A DNA stretch of 64,000 nt from Lathyrus oleraceus (Eukaryota; Streptophyta; Magnoliopsida; Fabales; Fabaceae), in NCBI RefSeq assembly GCF_024323335.1, contig NC_066581.1, forward strand, positions 231,338,539 through 231,402,538, read 5' to 3'. Below, in pieces: positions 54,411-64,000 of the stretch. The notes beneath the pieces were generated by a model. That model did not search any database and was not told the origin of the DNA. It was given only the letters and a program-made list of their open reading frames with translations. Made by a program: the position numbers and the translations under genes. Each line of letters begins with the position of its first letter. Position 1 is the stretch's first letter.

Positions 54411-54690
54411 TGTAACACCCCGAATAAAATAAGAGAATTATTTAAATTAAGTTAATAATATATTTATTAATTTAATTAAAATAAATTGAATTATTGGATT
54501 ATTATTATTTTATTAATTGGAATAATAATTAGTGGAAAATATATAAGTTGGAATATGGAAAAAAGGGTTCATTGTTGGTAAAGAGCTTTCACGTGAAACA
54601 GAGAAAGCGGCTGAAAGGTGAAAAGTGGAGAAAGAGCAAAGGTTGAAGAACGGAAAAGCTTGAAGCTTAGAGATTGCCGAATTATCTCAG

Positions 54691-55696
54691 GTAAGGGGGG
54701 TTCATCGTCGCTTAATGGGTATTATAGATTAACATGTCATGGGTAGTGAGAAACCGTTGAATTGACCCTAATTGGGATTGTTGAATGCTGAAAGATTGTG
54801 ATGAATAAACTGAGTTTAAGCTGTAATTGAGTCCGTAATTGTGTGAGTCGTGTTTCCCCGAACGTGTAGCTTTTTACGGAAATTGAATCGGAGGTCCGGA
54901 AGTCCTCCAACGGCGGAAAATGCGGAAACTCTGCATTCTGCCTTGTGTTAGCGCAGGAACTGCTGTTTTGTCTGCGTTAACCGGTTAACCCAGGGTGTTA
55001 ACCGGTTAACACTGTTATATTTTGTGATAATGTGCTGTTTTGCCTGCGTTAACCGGTTAACCCAGGGCGTTAACCGGTTAACACTGTTGGAAATTAGAAA
55101 AATTGGTATTTTAATGTTGTGAACGTAATTGGTGATTGGCCTATTTTAGTTGATTGTGAGGAGTGATTCTGTTGGGTTTATGTTATGAAATGTTGATCCA
55201 AATATGTTGATTAGTTGTGTTAAAGTTGTTGAAAATACTGAGTTGGAGGCTTGATGAGCCAAAGTTGATTATAAGTTGATTTTTGTTGAAAACGTTGTTG
55301 TGTTGATATTATTATTATGTTGTTGACAGTTTAAAGTCGTGTATGCCATGTACATTCATATGCATTAAGTCGGAGCTTTGCTCACACCACGTTGGCCTGG
55401 ATTGGCAAAATTTTAAGTTGAAAGTTGAAGGCTTATGCCTTGATGCCCACTAAAATGGCAATGATTTTAAGTTGGGAGTTTTACTCCGAATGGTACCACA
55501 TGCATGACGAGTCGAGTCTCATTAGAGTTGCATTCTGTTGGTTTGTTGTGTGTGTATCAGTGGTATTGATCTTGAGTATGTATATGAGTTGTGTTGATAT
55601 TGGGTGATTAATGAGTTAAATTACTTAACATAACATGATAATTTATAATGTTTGTTACATCGATTGAGGAACTCACCCTTACAATTATTTTTCAAG
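54691..55696 (+). promoter_or_regulatory. Candidate leader intron within the 5' LTR of F
   Basis: Donor ctcag|GTAAGG at 54691. The acceptor in the 3' LTR copy is ttatttttcAG|gtaac (61826-61827); in this 5' copy the G is A, moving the AG one base downstream (55695-55696). Length about 1005 nt. The same donor and acceptor are present in E (minus strand, 40450 to 39075). It lies downstream of the TATA-like motif, so it could be in the transcribed leader. Splicing itself is untested. Confidence 0.45.
54975..55083. repeat. Two-unit GTTAACCGGTTAAC palindrome array in 5' LTR of F
   Basis: Units at 54975-55010 and 55048-55083, 73 bp apart, each with two palindromes separated by ccaggg(t/c). Repeated in the 3' LTR at 61107-61142 and 61180-61215. 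Confidence 0.95.
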
Positions 55697-56147
55697 TAAC
55701 GAGCAATGAGTTGAGTAGAAGCTAGTGCCTGGAGTCTAGTGTAGTCACCGTAGTGGGTCATGCTCTGATAGATGTAACATCGGGACGGGATGTTTTAACT
55801 GTTTATTGTCGGTTGTTGAACTATTTTTCGTGTAATATGTTATACGTTTTAATTGGTTGACATAATTTCTATCCGCTGCGTATTTTTGAAATGTTTTATG
55901 GTTGATATAATAAAAGAGCATGACAGATGTTATTTTCGAAGATGTGACACTCTTGTTTTGTGTATTTACTCTGATATATATATACTTGTTGTTGTTATTA
56001 AATATTTGGGGTATTTTAGAAGGGTGTTACATTAGTGGTATCAGAGCCTGGTTGGTCTGTCCGGCCAGTTGTCGTGTCGTTACTATCTAACAATTGTGTA
56101 ATTGTTATTAGTCTAACTTTTAAGTTGTGTTGTAGTGATAAGTTGAA

Positions 56148-59100
56148 ATGGCTGGAAGGAATGACGCTGCAATGGCTGCCGCAATGCAAGCGATGGCACA
56201 AGCTGTGCAGAACTTGCCAAATGCTGGTGGAGATGCTGGATCACGTAGCTTGGCGACTTTTCAAAGAGAGAATCCGTCGGTGTTTAAAGGGAAGCATGAT
56301 CCAGATGCAGCCTTGGGATGGTTGAAAGAAATTGAGAGGATCTTCCGTGTTATGGATTGCACTCCAGCTCAGAAGGTTCGGTATGGTACTCACATGCTAG
56401 CAGTCGAAGCTAATGACTGGTGGCTAGGGACTCACGAGAAGTTGACCGTGGCAGGTGAAGACATTACTTGGGATGTATTCCGTAGGGAATTCCTGAGAAA
56501 GTATTATCCGGAAGATGTCCGTGGTAAGAAGGAAATCGAGTTCCTTGAGCTGAAGCAAGGAAACATGTCTGTCACTGATTATGCTGCGAAATTTGTGGAG
56601 CTGTCCAAATTTTATCCTTATTACACTGGTGCTGGTGCTGAATTTTCAAAGTGCATCAAGTTTGAGAACGGATTGCGCTCTGAAATTAAGAAGGCTGTTG
56701 GGTATCAGAAGATACGCATTTTTACTGAACTGGTTGATAGCTGCAGGATATTTGAAGAGGACAATAATGCTCATTACAAGATTGTCAGTGACCGCAAGGG
56801 AAAGCAGCATCAGAATCGTGGCAAGCCGTATGATGCCCCAGGGGGAAAAGGGAAACAAGGAGCTGCTCCGGCTCAGAGGACTAGTAGGGGAGGTGCTCCT
56901 GCTGGTATAGTTTGCTTCAAATGTGGTCAGGCTGGTCATAAGAGTAATGTGTGCACTGCTGAAGTAAAGAGGTGTTTTCGCTGTGGTAAGACTGGTCATG
57001 CAATGGCTGATTGCAAGCACAAGGAAATGATTTGTTTTAATTGTGGCGAAGAAGGGCATATTGGAAGCCAATGTCAGAAGCCAAAGAAATCTCAGACTGG
57101 GAAGGTGTTCGCATTGACCGGAACTCAAACCTCCTGTGAGGACAGACTTATCCGAGGTACATGTCTCATAAATGGTACTCCTTTAATTACTATTATTGAT
57201 ACCGGTGCTACCCACTGTTTTATTTCTGCAAACTGTGCTCGAAGACTGGGTTTAAAATTGTCCGCTTTGGATGGTGAATTGATTGTTGAGACCCCAGCTA
57301 AGGGATCAGTAACTACTTCTTTGGTATGTTTAAAATGTCCTTTGTCGATCTTCGATAAAGATTTCTATGTTGATTTAGTATGTTTGCAGTTGGATGGGAT
57401 GGATGTAATTCTTGGTATGAACTGGTTAGAGTATAATTATGTTCATATAAATTGTCATCATAAGTCGGTGAGGTTTTCCACTCCTGAAGAGGAAGGAGTT
57501 GACTTATTACCTTTTAGAGAATTGCGAAAATTGATGAAAGAGGGAGCTCAGATGTTTTCTTTGATGGCGACGTTGTCGGTTGAAAGTAAAGCTAAGATAG
57601 AGGAACTGTTAGTGGTGAAAGAATTCCCTGAAGTTTTTCCTGATGAAATTCCTAGTGTGCCGCCAGAGAGGGAAGTTGAATTCACTATTGATCTGGTACC
57701 TGGTACTAGGCCTGTTTCGATGGCACCGTATAGAATGTCGGCATCTGAATTGTATGAATTAAAGAAGCAATTGGAAGACTTACTTGAGAAGAAGTTTATA
57801 AGACCAAGTGTGTCGCCGTGGGGAGCTCCAGTGTTACTAGTAAAGAAGAAAGAGGGTAGTATGAGGCTTTGTATTGATTATAGACAATTGAATAAAGTAA
57901 CGATCAAGAATAAGTATCCACTACCGAGGATAGATGATTTGATGGACCAATTAGTGGGTGCTTGTGTGTTCAGTAAAATTGACTTGAGATCGGGCTATCA
58001 TCAGATCAGAGTGAAAGATGAAGACATCCAGAAGACAGCGTTCAGAACTCGGTATGGACATTATGAGTATTCTGTGATGCCTTTCGGTGTGACTAATGCG
58101 CCGGGAGTATTTATGGAATACATGAATCGTATTTTCCATACTTATCTGGATCATTTTGTGGTAGTATTTATTGATGATATTTTGATTTACTCCAAGTCCG
58201 AAGGAGAGCACCAGGAACATTTGAGATTAGTATTGGAGGTTTTGAAAGATAAGAAATTGTATGCGAAGTTGTCCAAGTGTGAGTTTTGGTTAAGAGAAGT
58301 CAGTTTTCTCGGCCATGTAATTTCAGGAAAAGGTATTGCTGTAGATCCTTCCAAGGTAGAGGCGGTATTGCAATGGGAAACTCCTAAGTCGGTTACCGAG
58401 ATTAGAAGCTTTTTGGGATTAGCTGGATATTATAGAAGATTTATTGAAGGATTTTCTAAGTTAGCACTTCCATTGACTAAATTAACTTGCAAAGGTAAAG
58501 CTTTCGTGTGGGATGTTCAGTGCGAAGAGAGTTTTAATGAATTAAAGAGGAGATTGACGTCGGCGCCGGTTTTGACTCTGCCAAATCCGGAGGAACCGTT
58601 TATAATTTACTGTGATGCTTCATTGATGGGTTTGGGAGGTGTGCTCATGCAGGATAATAGAGTAATTGCTTATGCGTCGCGACAGTTGAGAATTCATGAA
58701 AAGAACTATCCTACGCATGATCTTGAACTTGCTGCTGTAGTGTTTGCGCTAAAACTTTGGAGGCATTACCTTTATGGTTCCAGATTCGAAGTTTTCAGCG
58801 ATCATAAAAGTTTAAAGTATCTATTTGATCAGAAGGAGCTGAACATGAGGCAACGTAGGTGGTTCGAATTACTTAAGGATTATGATTTCGGTTTGAATTA
58901 TCATCCAGGAAAAGCAAATGTTGTGGCCGATGCTTTAAGTAGAAAGACCTTGCATGTGTCAGCAATGATGATTAAGGAGTTGGAATTAATTGAGCAATTT
59001 CGTGATATGAGTTTGGTTTGCGAAGTAACACCGCAGAGTGTGATGCTAGGAATGCTAAAGATTAATAATGATTTTATGGATAGTATCCGAGAGGCACAGA

Positions 59101-60500
59101 AATTGGATGTGAAATTAGTAGATATCCTTAATCGTTGTGGTCAATCAGAGAAAAGTGACTTTACGGTTGATGCGAGAGGTGTGTTGAAATTAGGGGAAAG
59201 AATTTGTATTCCTGACGACGCAATTTTGAAGAGAAGTATTCTAGAGGAGGGTCATAGAAGCAGCTTGAGTATTCATCCGGGAGCTACTAAAATGTATCAG
59301 GATTTAAAGAAATTATTTTGGTGGCTCGGAATGAAAGAAGATGTGGCTCGTTTTGTGTATGCGTGCTTAACTTGTCAGAAGTCGAAGATTGAGCATCAGA
59401 AGCCTGCTGGGTTGATGCAACCGTTGGAAGTTCCAGAATGGAAATGGGATAGCATTTCTATGGACTTTGTCACGGGGCTGCCTGCTACCTTACGAGGGCA
59501 TGATTCGATTTGGGTGATCGTTGATAGGCTCACGAAGTCGGCTCACTTCATACCTATTAACATCACTTACCCAATTGCGAAGTTGGCAGAGATTTACATC
59601 CGAGTAGTTGTAAAGTTGCATGGTGTTCCTCTGTGTATTGTGTCGGACAGAGATCCGAGGTTTACATCGGGTTTTTGGAAAAGTTTGCAAGATTCGTTGG
59701 GATTTAAGTTGAGGTTGAGTTCGGCATATCATCCTCAGACTGATGGCCAAACTGAGAGAACTATTCAGTTATTGGAAGATTTACTGAGAGCTTGTGTTCT
59801 GGAACAAGGAGGTTCGTGGGACACTTATCTTCCATTGATCGAGTTCACATACAATAATAGTTACCATTCTAGTATCGGAATGGCGCCTTTTGAAGCATTA
59901 TATGGTCGTAGATATAGAACTCCGTTGTGTTGGCACGAATCTGGTGAGGGTGTAGTACTTGGACCAGAGTTAGTTCGAGAAATTACCGAGAAAGTGAAGT
60001 TTATCCGGGAGAAGATGAAAGCTTCTCAGAGTAGGCAGAAGAGTTACCATGACAAGCGGAAGAAGGATTTAGAATTTCAAGCTGGTGACCATGTGTTTTT
60101 GAGAGTCACGCCTGTGACCGGAGTTGGGAGGGCTTTGAAGTCTAAAAAGCTCACTCCTCGCTTCATTGGTCCGTATCAAATCTTAGAACGGGTTGGAAGA
60201 GTTGCTTATCGGATGGCATTACCACCTAATCTTTCGAATTTGCATGATGTATTTCATGTGTCGCAGCTTCGGAAGTATGTCTCAGATCCGTCTCATGTGG
60301 TTAGTATGGACAATGTGCAAGTGCGGGATAATTTAACTATGGAGACAAAGCCTGTACGAGTTGAAGATCGTGAAACAAAGACTCTTCGAGGAAAAGAGAT
60401 TGTGTTGGTTAAAGTCGTTTGGTTGGGAGCTACGGGCGAAAGTATGACATGGGAACTTGAGAGTCGGATGAAGGAGTCTTATCCGGAGTTATTTGCTTGA
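56148..60500 (+). CDS. Tekay-type gag-pol polyprotein, intact
   Basis: 1450 residues in a single frame; ATG 112 bases after the primer-binding site, [18 protein letters not shown]. Gag capsid block [20 protein letters not shown] and [24 protein letters not shown] knuckles at about 256, 276 and 296. Protease [10 protein letters not shown] (Asp 351). Reverse transcriptase with [12 protein letters not shown] (about 573) and catalytic [11 protein letters not shown] (Asp 676, Asp 677). RNase [12 protein letters not shown] (Asp 823). Integrase zinc finger His 1036, His 1043, Cys 1073, Cys 1076; core Asp 1106, Asp 1167, Glu 1203 (35 residues between the last two). The C-terminal chromodomain-like part ends [16 protein letters not shown]. 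All catalytic residues seen are present. Chromodomains of this lineage are thought to guide integration to heterochromatin. Confidence 0.95.
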   Translation: MAGRNDAAMAAAMQAMAQAVQNLPNAGGDAGSRSLATFQRENPSVFKGKHDPDAALGWLKEIERIFRVMDCTPAQKVRYGTHMLAVEANDWWLGTHEKLTVAGEDITWDVFRREFLRKYYPEDVRGKKEIEFLELKQGNMSVTDYAAKFVELSKFYPYYTGAGAEFSKCIKFENGLRSEIKKAVGYQKIRIFTELVDSCRIFEEDNNAHYKIVSDRKGKQHQNRGKPYDAPGGKGKQGAAPAQRTSRGGAPAGIVCFKCGQAGHKSNVCTAEVKRCFRCGKTGHAMADCKHKEMICFNCGEEGHIGSQCQKPKKSQTGKVFALTGTQTSCEDRLIRGTCLINGTPLITIIDTGATHCFISANCARRLGLKLSALDGELIVETPAKGSVTTSLVCLKCPLSIFDKDFYVDLVCLQLDGMDVILGMNWLEYNYVHINCHHKSVRFSTPEEEGVDLLPFRELRKLMKEGAQMFSLMATLSVESKAKIEELLVVKEFPEVFPDEIPSVPPEREVEFTIDLVPGTRPVSMAPYRMSASELYELKKQLEDLLEKKFIRPSVSPWGAPVLLVKKKEGSMRLCIDYRQLNKVTIKNKYPLPRIDDLMDQLVGACVFSKIDLRSGYHQIRVKDEDIQKTAFRTRYGHYEYSVMPFGVTNAPGVFMEYMNRIFHTYLDHFVVVFIDDILIYSKSEGEHQEHLRLVLEVLKDKKLYAKLSKCEFWLREVSFLGHVISGKGIAVDPSKVEAVLQWETPKSVTEIRSFLGLAGYYRRFIEGFSKLALPLTKLTCKGKAFVWDVQCEESFNELKRRLTSAPVLTLPNPEEPFIIYCDASLMGLGGVLMQDNRVIAYASRQLRIHEKNYPTHDLELAAVVFALKLWRHYLYGSRFEVFSDHKSLKYLFDQKELNMRQRRWFELLKDYDFGLNYHPGKANVVADALSRKTLHVSAMMIKELELIEQFRDMSLVCEVTPQSVMLGMLKINNDFMDSIREAQKLDVKLVDILNRCGQSEKSDFTVDARGVLKLGERICIPDDAILKRSILEEGHRSSLSIHPGATKMYQDLKKLFWWLGMKEDVARFVYACLTCQKSKIEHQKPAGLMQPLEVPEWKWDSISMDFVTGLPATLRGHDSIWVIVDRLTKSAHFIPINITYPIAKLAEIYIRVVVKLHGVPLCIVSDRDPRFTSGFWKSLQDSLGFKLRLSSAYHPQTDGQTERTIQLLEDLLRACVLEQGGSWDTYLPLIEFTYNNSYHSSIGMAPFEALYGRRYRTPLCWHESGEGVVLGPELVREITEKVKFIREKMKASQSRQKSYHDKRKKDLEFQAGDHVFLRVTPVTGVGRALKSKKLTPRFIGPYQILERVGRVAYRMALPPNLSNLHDVFHVSQLRKYVSDPSHVVSMDNVQVRDNLTMETKPVRVEDRETKTLRGKEIVLVKVVWLGATGESMTWELESRMKESYPELFA

Positions 60501-60542
60501 GGTATGTTTTCGAGGACGAAAACTCTTTTAGTAGGGGAGAGT

Positions 60543-62163
60543 TGTAACACCCCGAATAAAATAAGAGAATTATTTAAATTAAGTTAATAATATATTTATT
60601 AATTTAATTAAAATAAATTGAATTATTGGATTATTATTATTTTATTAATTGGAATAATAATTAGTGGAAAATATATAAGTTGGAATATGGAAAAAAGGGT
60701 TCATTGTTGGTAAAGAGCTTTCACGTGAAACAGAGAAAGCGGCTGAAAGGTGAAAAGTGGAGAAAGAGCAAAGGTTGAAGAACGGAAAAGCTTGAAGCTT
60801 AGAGATTGCCGAATTATCTCAGGTAAGGGGGGTTCATCGTCGCTTAATGGGTATTATAGATTAACATGTCATGGGTAGTGAGAAACCGTTGAATTGACCC
60901 TAATTGGGATTGTTGAATGCTGAAAGATTGTGATGAATAAACTGAGTTTAAGCTGTAATTGAGTCCGTAATTGTGTGAGTCGTGTTTCCCCGAACGTGTA
61001 GCTTTTTACGGAAATTGAATCGGATGTCCGGAAGTCCTCCAACGGCGGAAAATGCGGAAACTCTGCATTCTGCCTTGTGTTAGCGCAGGAACTGCTGTTT
61101 TGTCTGCGTTAACCGGTTAACCCAGGGTGTTAACCGGTTAACACTGTTATATTTTGTGATAATGTGCTGTTTTGCCTGCGTTAACCGGTTAACCCAGGGC
61201 GTTAACCGGTTAACACTGTTGGAAATTAGAAAAATTGGTATTTTAATGTTGTGAACGTAATTGGTGATTGGCCTATTTTAGTTGATTGTGAGGAGTGATT
61301 CTGTTGGGTTTATGTTATGAAATGTTGATCCAAATATGTTGATTAGTTGTGTTAAAGTTGTTGAAAATACTGAGTTGGAGGCTTGATGAGCCAAAGTTGA
61401 TTATAAGTTGATTTTTGTTGAAAACGTTGTTGTGTTGATATTATTATTATGTTGTTGACAGTTTAAAGTCGTGTATGCCATGTACATTCATATGCATTAA
61501 GTCGGAGCTTTGCTCACACCACGTTGGCCTGGATTGGCAAAATTTTAAGTTGAAAGTTGAAGGCTTATGCCTTGATGCCCACTAAAATGGCAATGATTTT
61601 AAGTTGGGAGTTTTACTCCGAATGGTACCACATGCATGACGAGTCGAGTCTCATTAGAGTTGCATTCTGTTGGTTTGTTGTGTGTGTATCAGTGGTATTG
61701 ATCTTGAGTATGTATATGAGTTGTGTTGATATTGGGTGATTAATGAGTTAAATTACTTAACATAACATGATAATTTATAATGTTTGTTACATCGATTGAG
61801 GAACTCACCCTTACAATTATTTTTCAGGTAACGAGCAATGAGTTGAGTAGAAGCTAGTGTCTGGAGTCTAGTGTAGTCACCGTAGTGGGTCATGCTCTGA
61901 TAGATGTAACATCGGGACGGGATGTTTTAACTGTTTATTGTCGGTTGTTGAACTATTTTTCGTGTAATATGTTATACGTTTTAATTGGTTGACATAATTT
62001 CTATCCGCTGCGTATTTTTGAAATGTTTTATGGTTGATATAATAAAAGAGCATGACAGATGTTATTTTCGAAGATGTGACACTCTTGTTTTGTGTATTTA
62101 CTCTGATATATATATACTTGTTGTTGTTATTAAATATTTGGGGTATTTTAGAAGGGTGTTACA
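60543..62163 (+). repeat. 3' LTR of Tekay-type F
   Basis: 1621 bp, nearly identical to the 5' LTR. At the acceptor-like position it reads ttttcag|gtaac (61821-61830), which matches E and is probably the original state. Palindrome units at 61107 and 61180. Confidence 0.95.
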
Positions 62164-62454
62164 GCGCCTCAGTTACTTTATGGCGCTTAGGGAATGGGCG
62201 CCTAGGTTGGAATCTTAGGGAACAAAACTCAGAGATTCTTTGATTCCCTGGCGTATATATATTCTTGTCAATCTTTTCTCTGCGTGCTGGATTCCTTCTA
62301 CTGCTTGCATGGTCAAGTCTGTACAGACAATGACCAAGTTATCAATGCAACGACCAACTTACCAATGACCAAGCTATTTATGTTGTGCAGATGAACAACT
62401 TAGCAATGCATTCAACTCCATTCAAACTATCTACATATTTAATAGTTCAACATA
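62164..62454 (+). promoter_or_regulatory. Divergent promoter region, transposase side
   Basis: It begins with the target duplication, then gcgcctcagttactttatgg, gcgc and gggcgcctagg, further GGCGCC-type words. A TATA-like tatatata at 62254, then leader sequence with repeated tgaccaa..tta(c/t)caatg words (about 62326-62360). The first ATG of the transposase-like frame lies at 62455. Confidence 0.45.
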
Positions 62455-64000
62455 ATGTATTCCACACAACATTACATGATCAATGCCCATGTCGAAGGTG
62501 AAATATTCGATCATCAGTTGTTCGATTTTTGTTTTCGAAACACAGAGGTGACTCAGTTTACAATAAATCGACGATCAAATTTTTCACATCTGAAACAAAA
62601 AATAGAAAAGAAATTGCAGTGCAATAATATGGGTCAGATCATCTATAAAAATCCAATTTGGTTTGCAGAAAACCAGGTAAAATTTTATTAGAAGAAGATT
62701 CGAGATGATGATGATGTTCAGCATATGTTTGTCAATCACGAACAATCCAGTTATAACAATATAGAGTTGTATATATTACCACACCAACAACAAGTGTCTC
62801 AGTACATTGATCAGTCATAAGTGTTTTGTGAGACTGATGACGAACAAGCTGAGGTGAATGTTCCAGACGATGAAGATGAGGAACCTGAGATCATGGTTGA
62901 TTCGATGGTGAATGCTGAAGAGGAAGATGAGCCAATACCAGTAAGTCATGTATATTGCCCACCCCAACATATGACAAGGTTAAATTTGGGTTCAGATGAA
63001 CCTTCAGCAGATGTATGGTACAATCCTTACGTACAAATGCAAGGATCTCTGAAACAAGGAGACACATTTCGCACAAAAGAGGAATGTGTAAAAGCCATTA
63101 AGAAATTCCACATGTAACTATCAGCTGATTTTAGAGTTGACAGAACTGACGCATCGAGGTATAAAGTTTATTGTCCGAATGAGCACTGTCTTTTTAGGTT
63201 GTCAGCTTCGTACCGAAAGAGGAGTGAGTCTTGGGAGATTGAATCAATGGGTCCAGATCACACATGCATGCTGACAAACCCAATGCATGATCATCGTAAA
63301 TTAAGCTCTCGGCTAATATGCGATGAAATATTGTCTGTCATTGGCGATAATCCGTCGTTAAAGGCGAGTACAATAATCTCACATATTAGGGCAAAATACG
63401 AGTACACTCCATCATATAGAAAGGCATGGATAGTTAGAACGAAAGCTGTTGAAAAAGTGTTTGGTAATTGGGAGGAGTCTTACAAACAACTTCTAAAATA
63501 CCTGTTGGCTCTAAAATAATATGCTCCCGGGATAATTGTCAAGATGAAAACATTGCCCGCCTATACACCAGATGGTACGTGTGCTGTTGGAAATAGAATA
63601 TTTCACCGTCTATTCTGGGCGTATCAACCATGTATCATAGGTTTTTCTTTCTGTAAACCAATTATACAAATTGATGGTACATGGTTGTATGGAAAATACA
63701 AAGGAACATTACTGATGGCAGTGACACAAGATGGGAACAACAATATTTTTCCAATCGCCTTTGCCCTAGTTGAAGGGGAGACTGCTGAGGGATGGAGTTT
63801 TTTCCTAAGAAATCTCCGATTGCACGTTGCACCTCAGTCTAACTTATGTTTGATCTCTGATAGACACCCCTCAATCATCAGCGCATATAATAACATTGAC
63901 AATGGCTGGCAAAATCCTCCTTCGACGCATGTGTTTTGTATTAGACATATTCCTCATAATTTCAATCGGGAAATCAAAGATAAGACATTGCGTAAGAAGG
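62455..64000 (+). pseudogene. MULE-2 mudrA-type transposase with in-frame stops (partial)
   Basis: Plus strand, one phase throughout (frame of 62455), interrupted by stops at 62689, 62818, 63115 and 63517. The N-terminal ubiquitin-like/acidic part ends DDDDVQHMFVNHE and PDDEDEEPEIMVD. The MuDR DNA-binding domain follows: GDTFRTKEECVKAIKKF, then YKVYCPNEHCLFRLSASYRK and GPDHTC. The catalytic part begins IIQIDGTWLYGKYKGTLLMA (first Asp) and SDRHPSIISAYNN (second Asp), then a C-x2-H motif (FCIRHIPHNF); the glutamate lies beyond the window. The window ends in the domain. Not translatable as one protein, although the frame is otherwise well kept. Confidence 0.82.

Larger units (their letters stand above)
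54411..56031 (+). repeat. 5' LTR of Tekay-type F
   Basis: 1621 bp. TATA-like aaaatatataag at 54537, G-box palindrome tttcacgtgaaa at 54587-54598, splice-donor-like cag|gtaagg at 54691, palindrome units at 54975 and 55048, and an acceptor-like stretch at 55685-55697. Three differences from the 3' LTR: in cggaggtccgg (about 54892), caagtaac (55695) and agtgcctgg (about 55728). Confidence 0.95.
54411..62163 (+). mobile_element. Ty3 (Tekay-type chromovirus) element F, apparently intact
   Basis: 7.75-kb plus-strand element with 1621-bp LTRs (54411-56031, 60543-62163). I count three differences between them, about 0.2%. Target duplication GCGCC (54406-54410, 62164-62168) is perfect. Primer-binding site tggtatcagagcctgg at 56036 and polypurine tract gtaggggagagt (60530-60541). 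One open frame of 1450 codons covers all domains. LTRs are homologous to those of E but shorter: they have two palindrome units instead of four and lack the 104-bp duplication. Confidence 0.95.
32729..64000. mobile_element. MULE-2: Mutator-like element with PMD gene and mudrA (right end outside window)
   Basis: The left terminal region from about 32729 carries three copies of (c)caaaataatcaa at a spacing of about 31 bp, then GGCGCC hairpins. After excising E (32918-40739), H (41553-52018) and F (54411-62163), the remaining DNA reads: terminal region; C-terminus to N-terminus of a plant-mobile-domain gene (minus); a promoter region with more GGCGCC hairpins; and a mudrA transposase (plus) running off the window. 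The combination of PMD and MuDR is known in plant MULEs. The exact left end, right TIR and 9-bp duplication cannot be shown. Confidence 0.65.

Noticed and set aside
55425..55607. 60-codon frame present in both LTRs of F
   Set aside because: It lies in the candidate leader intron, lacks a family and is not kept in the LTR of E.

Overview
The window reads as plant nuclear heterochromatin, most likely from a legume and possibly the pea/vetch/lentil tribe. It is almost wall-to-wall transposable elements. I see no complete host gene, no tRNA or rRNA gene and no CRISPR array. The legume call is inference, resting on the mix of Tat/Ogre-like, Athila-like, SIRE-like Copia and Tekay-like elements together with MULEs carrying GRF or plant-mobile-domain genes.

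Layout. (1) 1-14571 is an old, decayed mosaic. It holds the 3' end and LTR of an Athila-like element, a Tat/Ogre-like gag-protease remnant (3300-6602), a Tat/Ogre-like LTR with a primer-binding site (about 7280-9325), a second Athila-like 3' region and LTR (about 9600-12568), and the 5' half of a LINE on the minus strand (12570-14340). (2) 14572-31312 is a Mutator-like element (MULE-1) with TIRs of about 430-460 bp and a 9-bp target duplication matching at 8 of 9 positions. It carries a GRF-type gene and a mudrA-type transposase, both broken. A minus-strand Copia element (B, 15255-28857) sits in the GRF-type gene. Copia A (15486-22689) sits in B's 3' LTR, and a solo LTR of A's family (C, 23196-24552) sits in B's RNase H region. 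(3) 31313-32728 is AT-rich sequence with one MITE candidate. (4) From about 32729 to beyond the window is a second MULE (MULE-2). It has a plant-mobile-domain (PMD/MAIN-like) gene on the minus strand and a mudrA transposase on the plus strand, divergently arranged. Three young LTR retrotransposons interrupt it: Tekay-type E (32918-40739), SIRE-type H (41553-52018) and Tekay-type F (54411-62163).

Target-site duplications support the nesting: ATGAA for A, GATTC for C, GCTCC/ACTCC for B, CCAAT for E, TGAAC for H and GCGCC for F. By eye the paired LTRs differ at 0 of 1095 positions in H, 3 of 1621 in F and 6 of 2002 in E, so the insertions in MULE-2 are recent. H (gag, pol and a third ORF, all open) and F (one 1450-residue gag-pol frame) look structurally complete. 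E is an internal deletion derivative.

The least ordinary signals are: a candidate LTR-leader intron in the Tekay family that encloses an array of GTTAACCGGTTAAC palindromes; a TATA-plus-telo-box promoter-like block directly before the third ORF of H; GGCGCC hairpins in MULE-2 beside which both Tekay copies landed; and TIR-encoded N-termini shared by the two genes of MULE-1.
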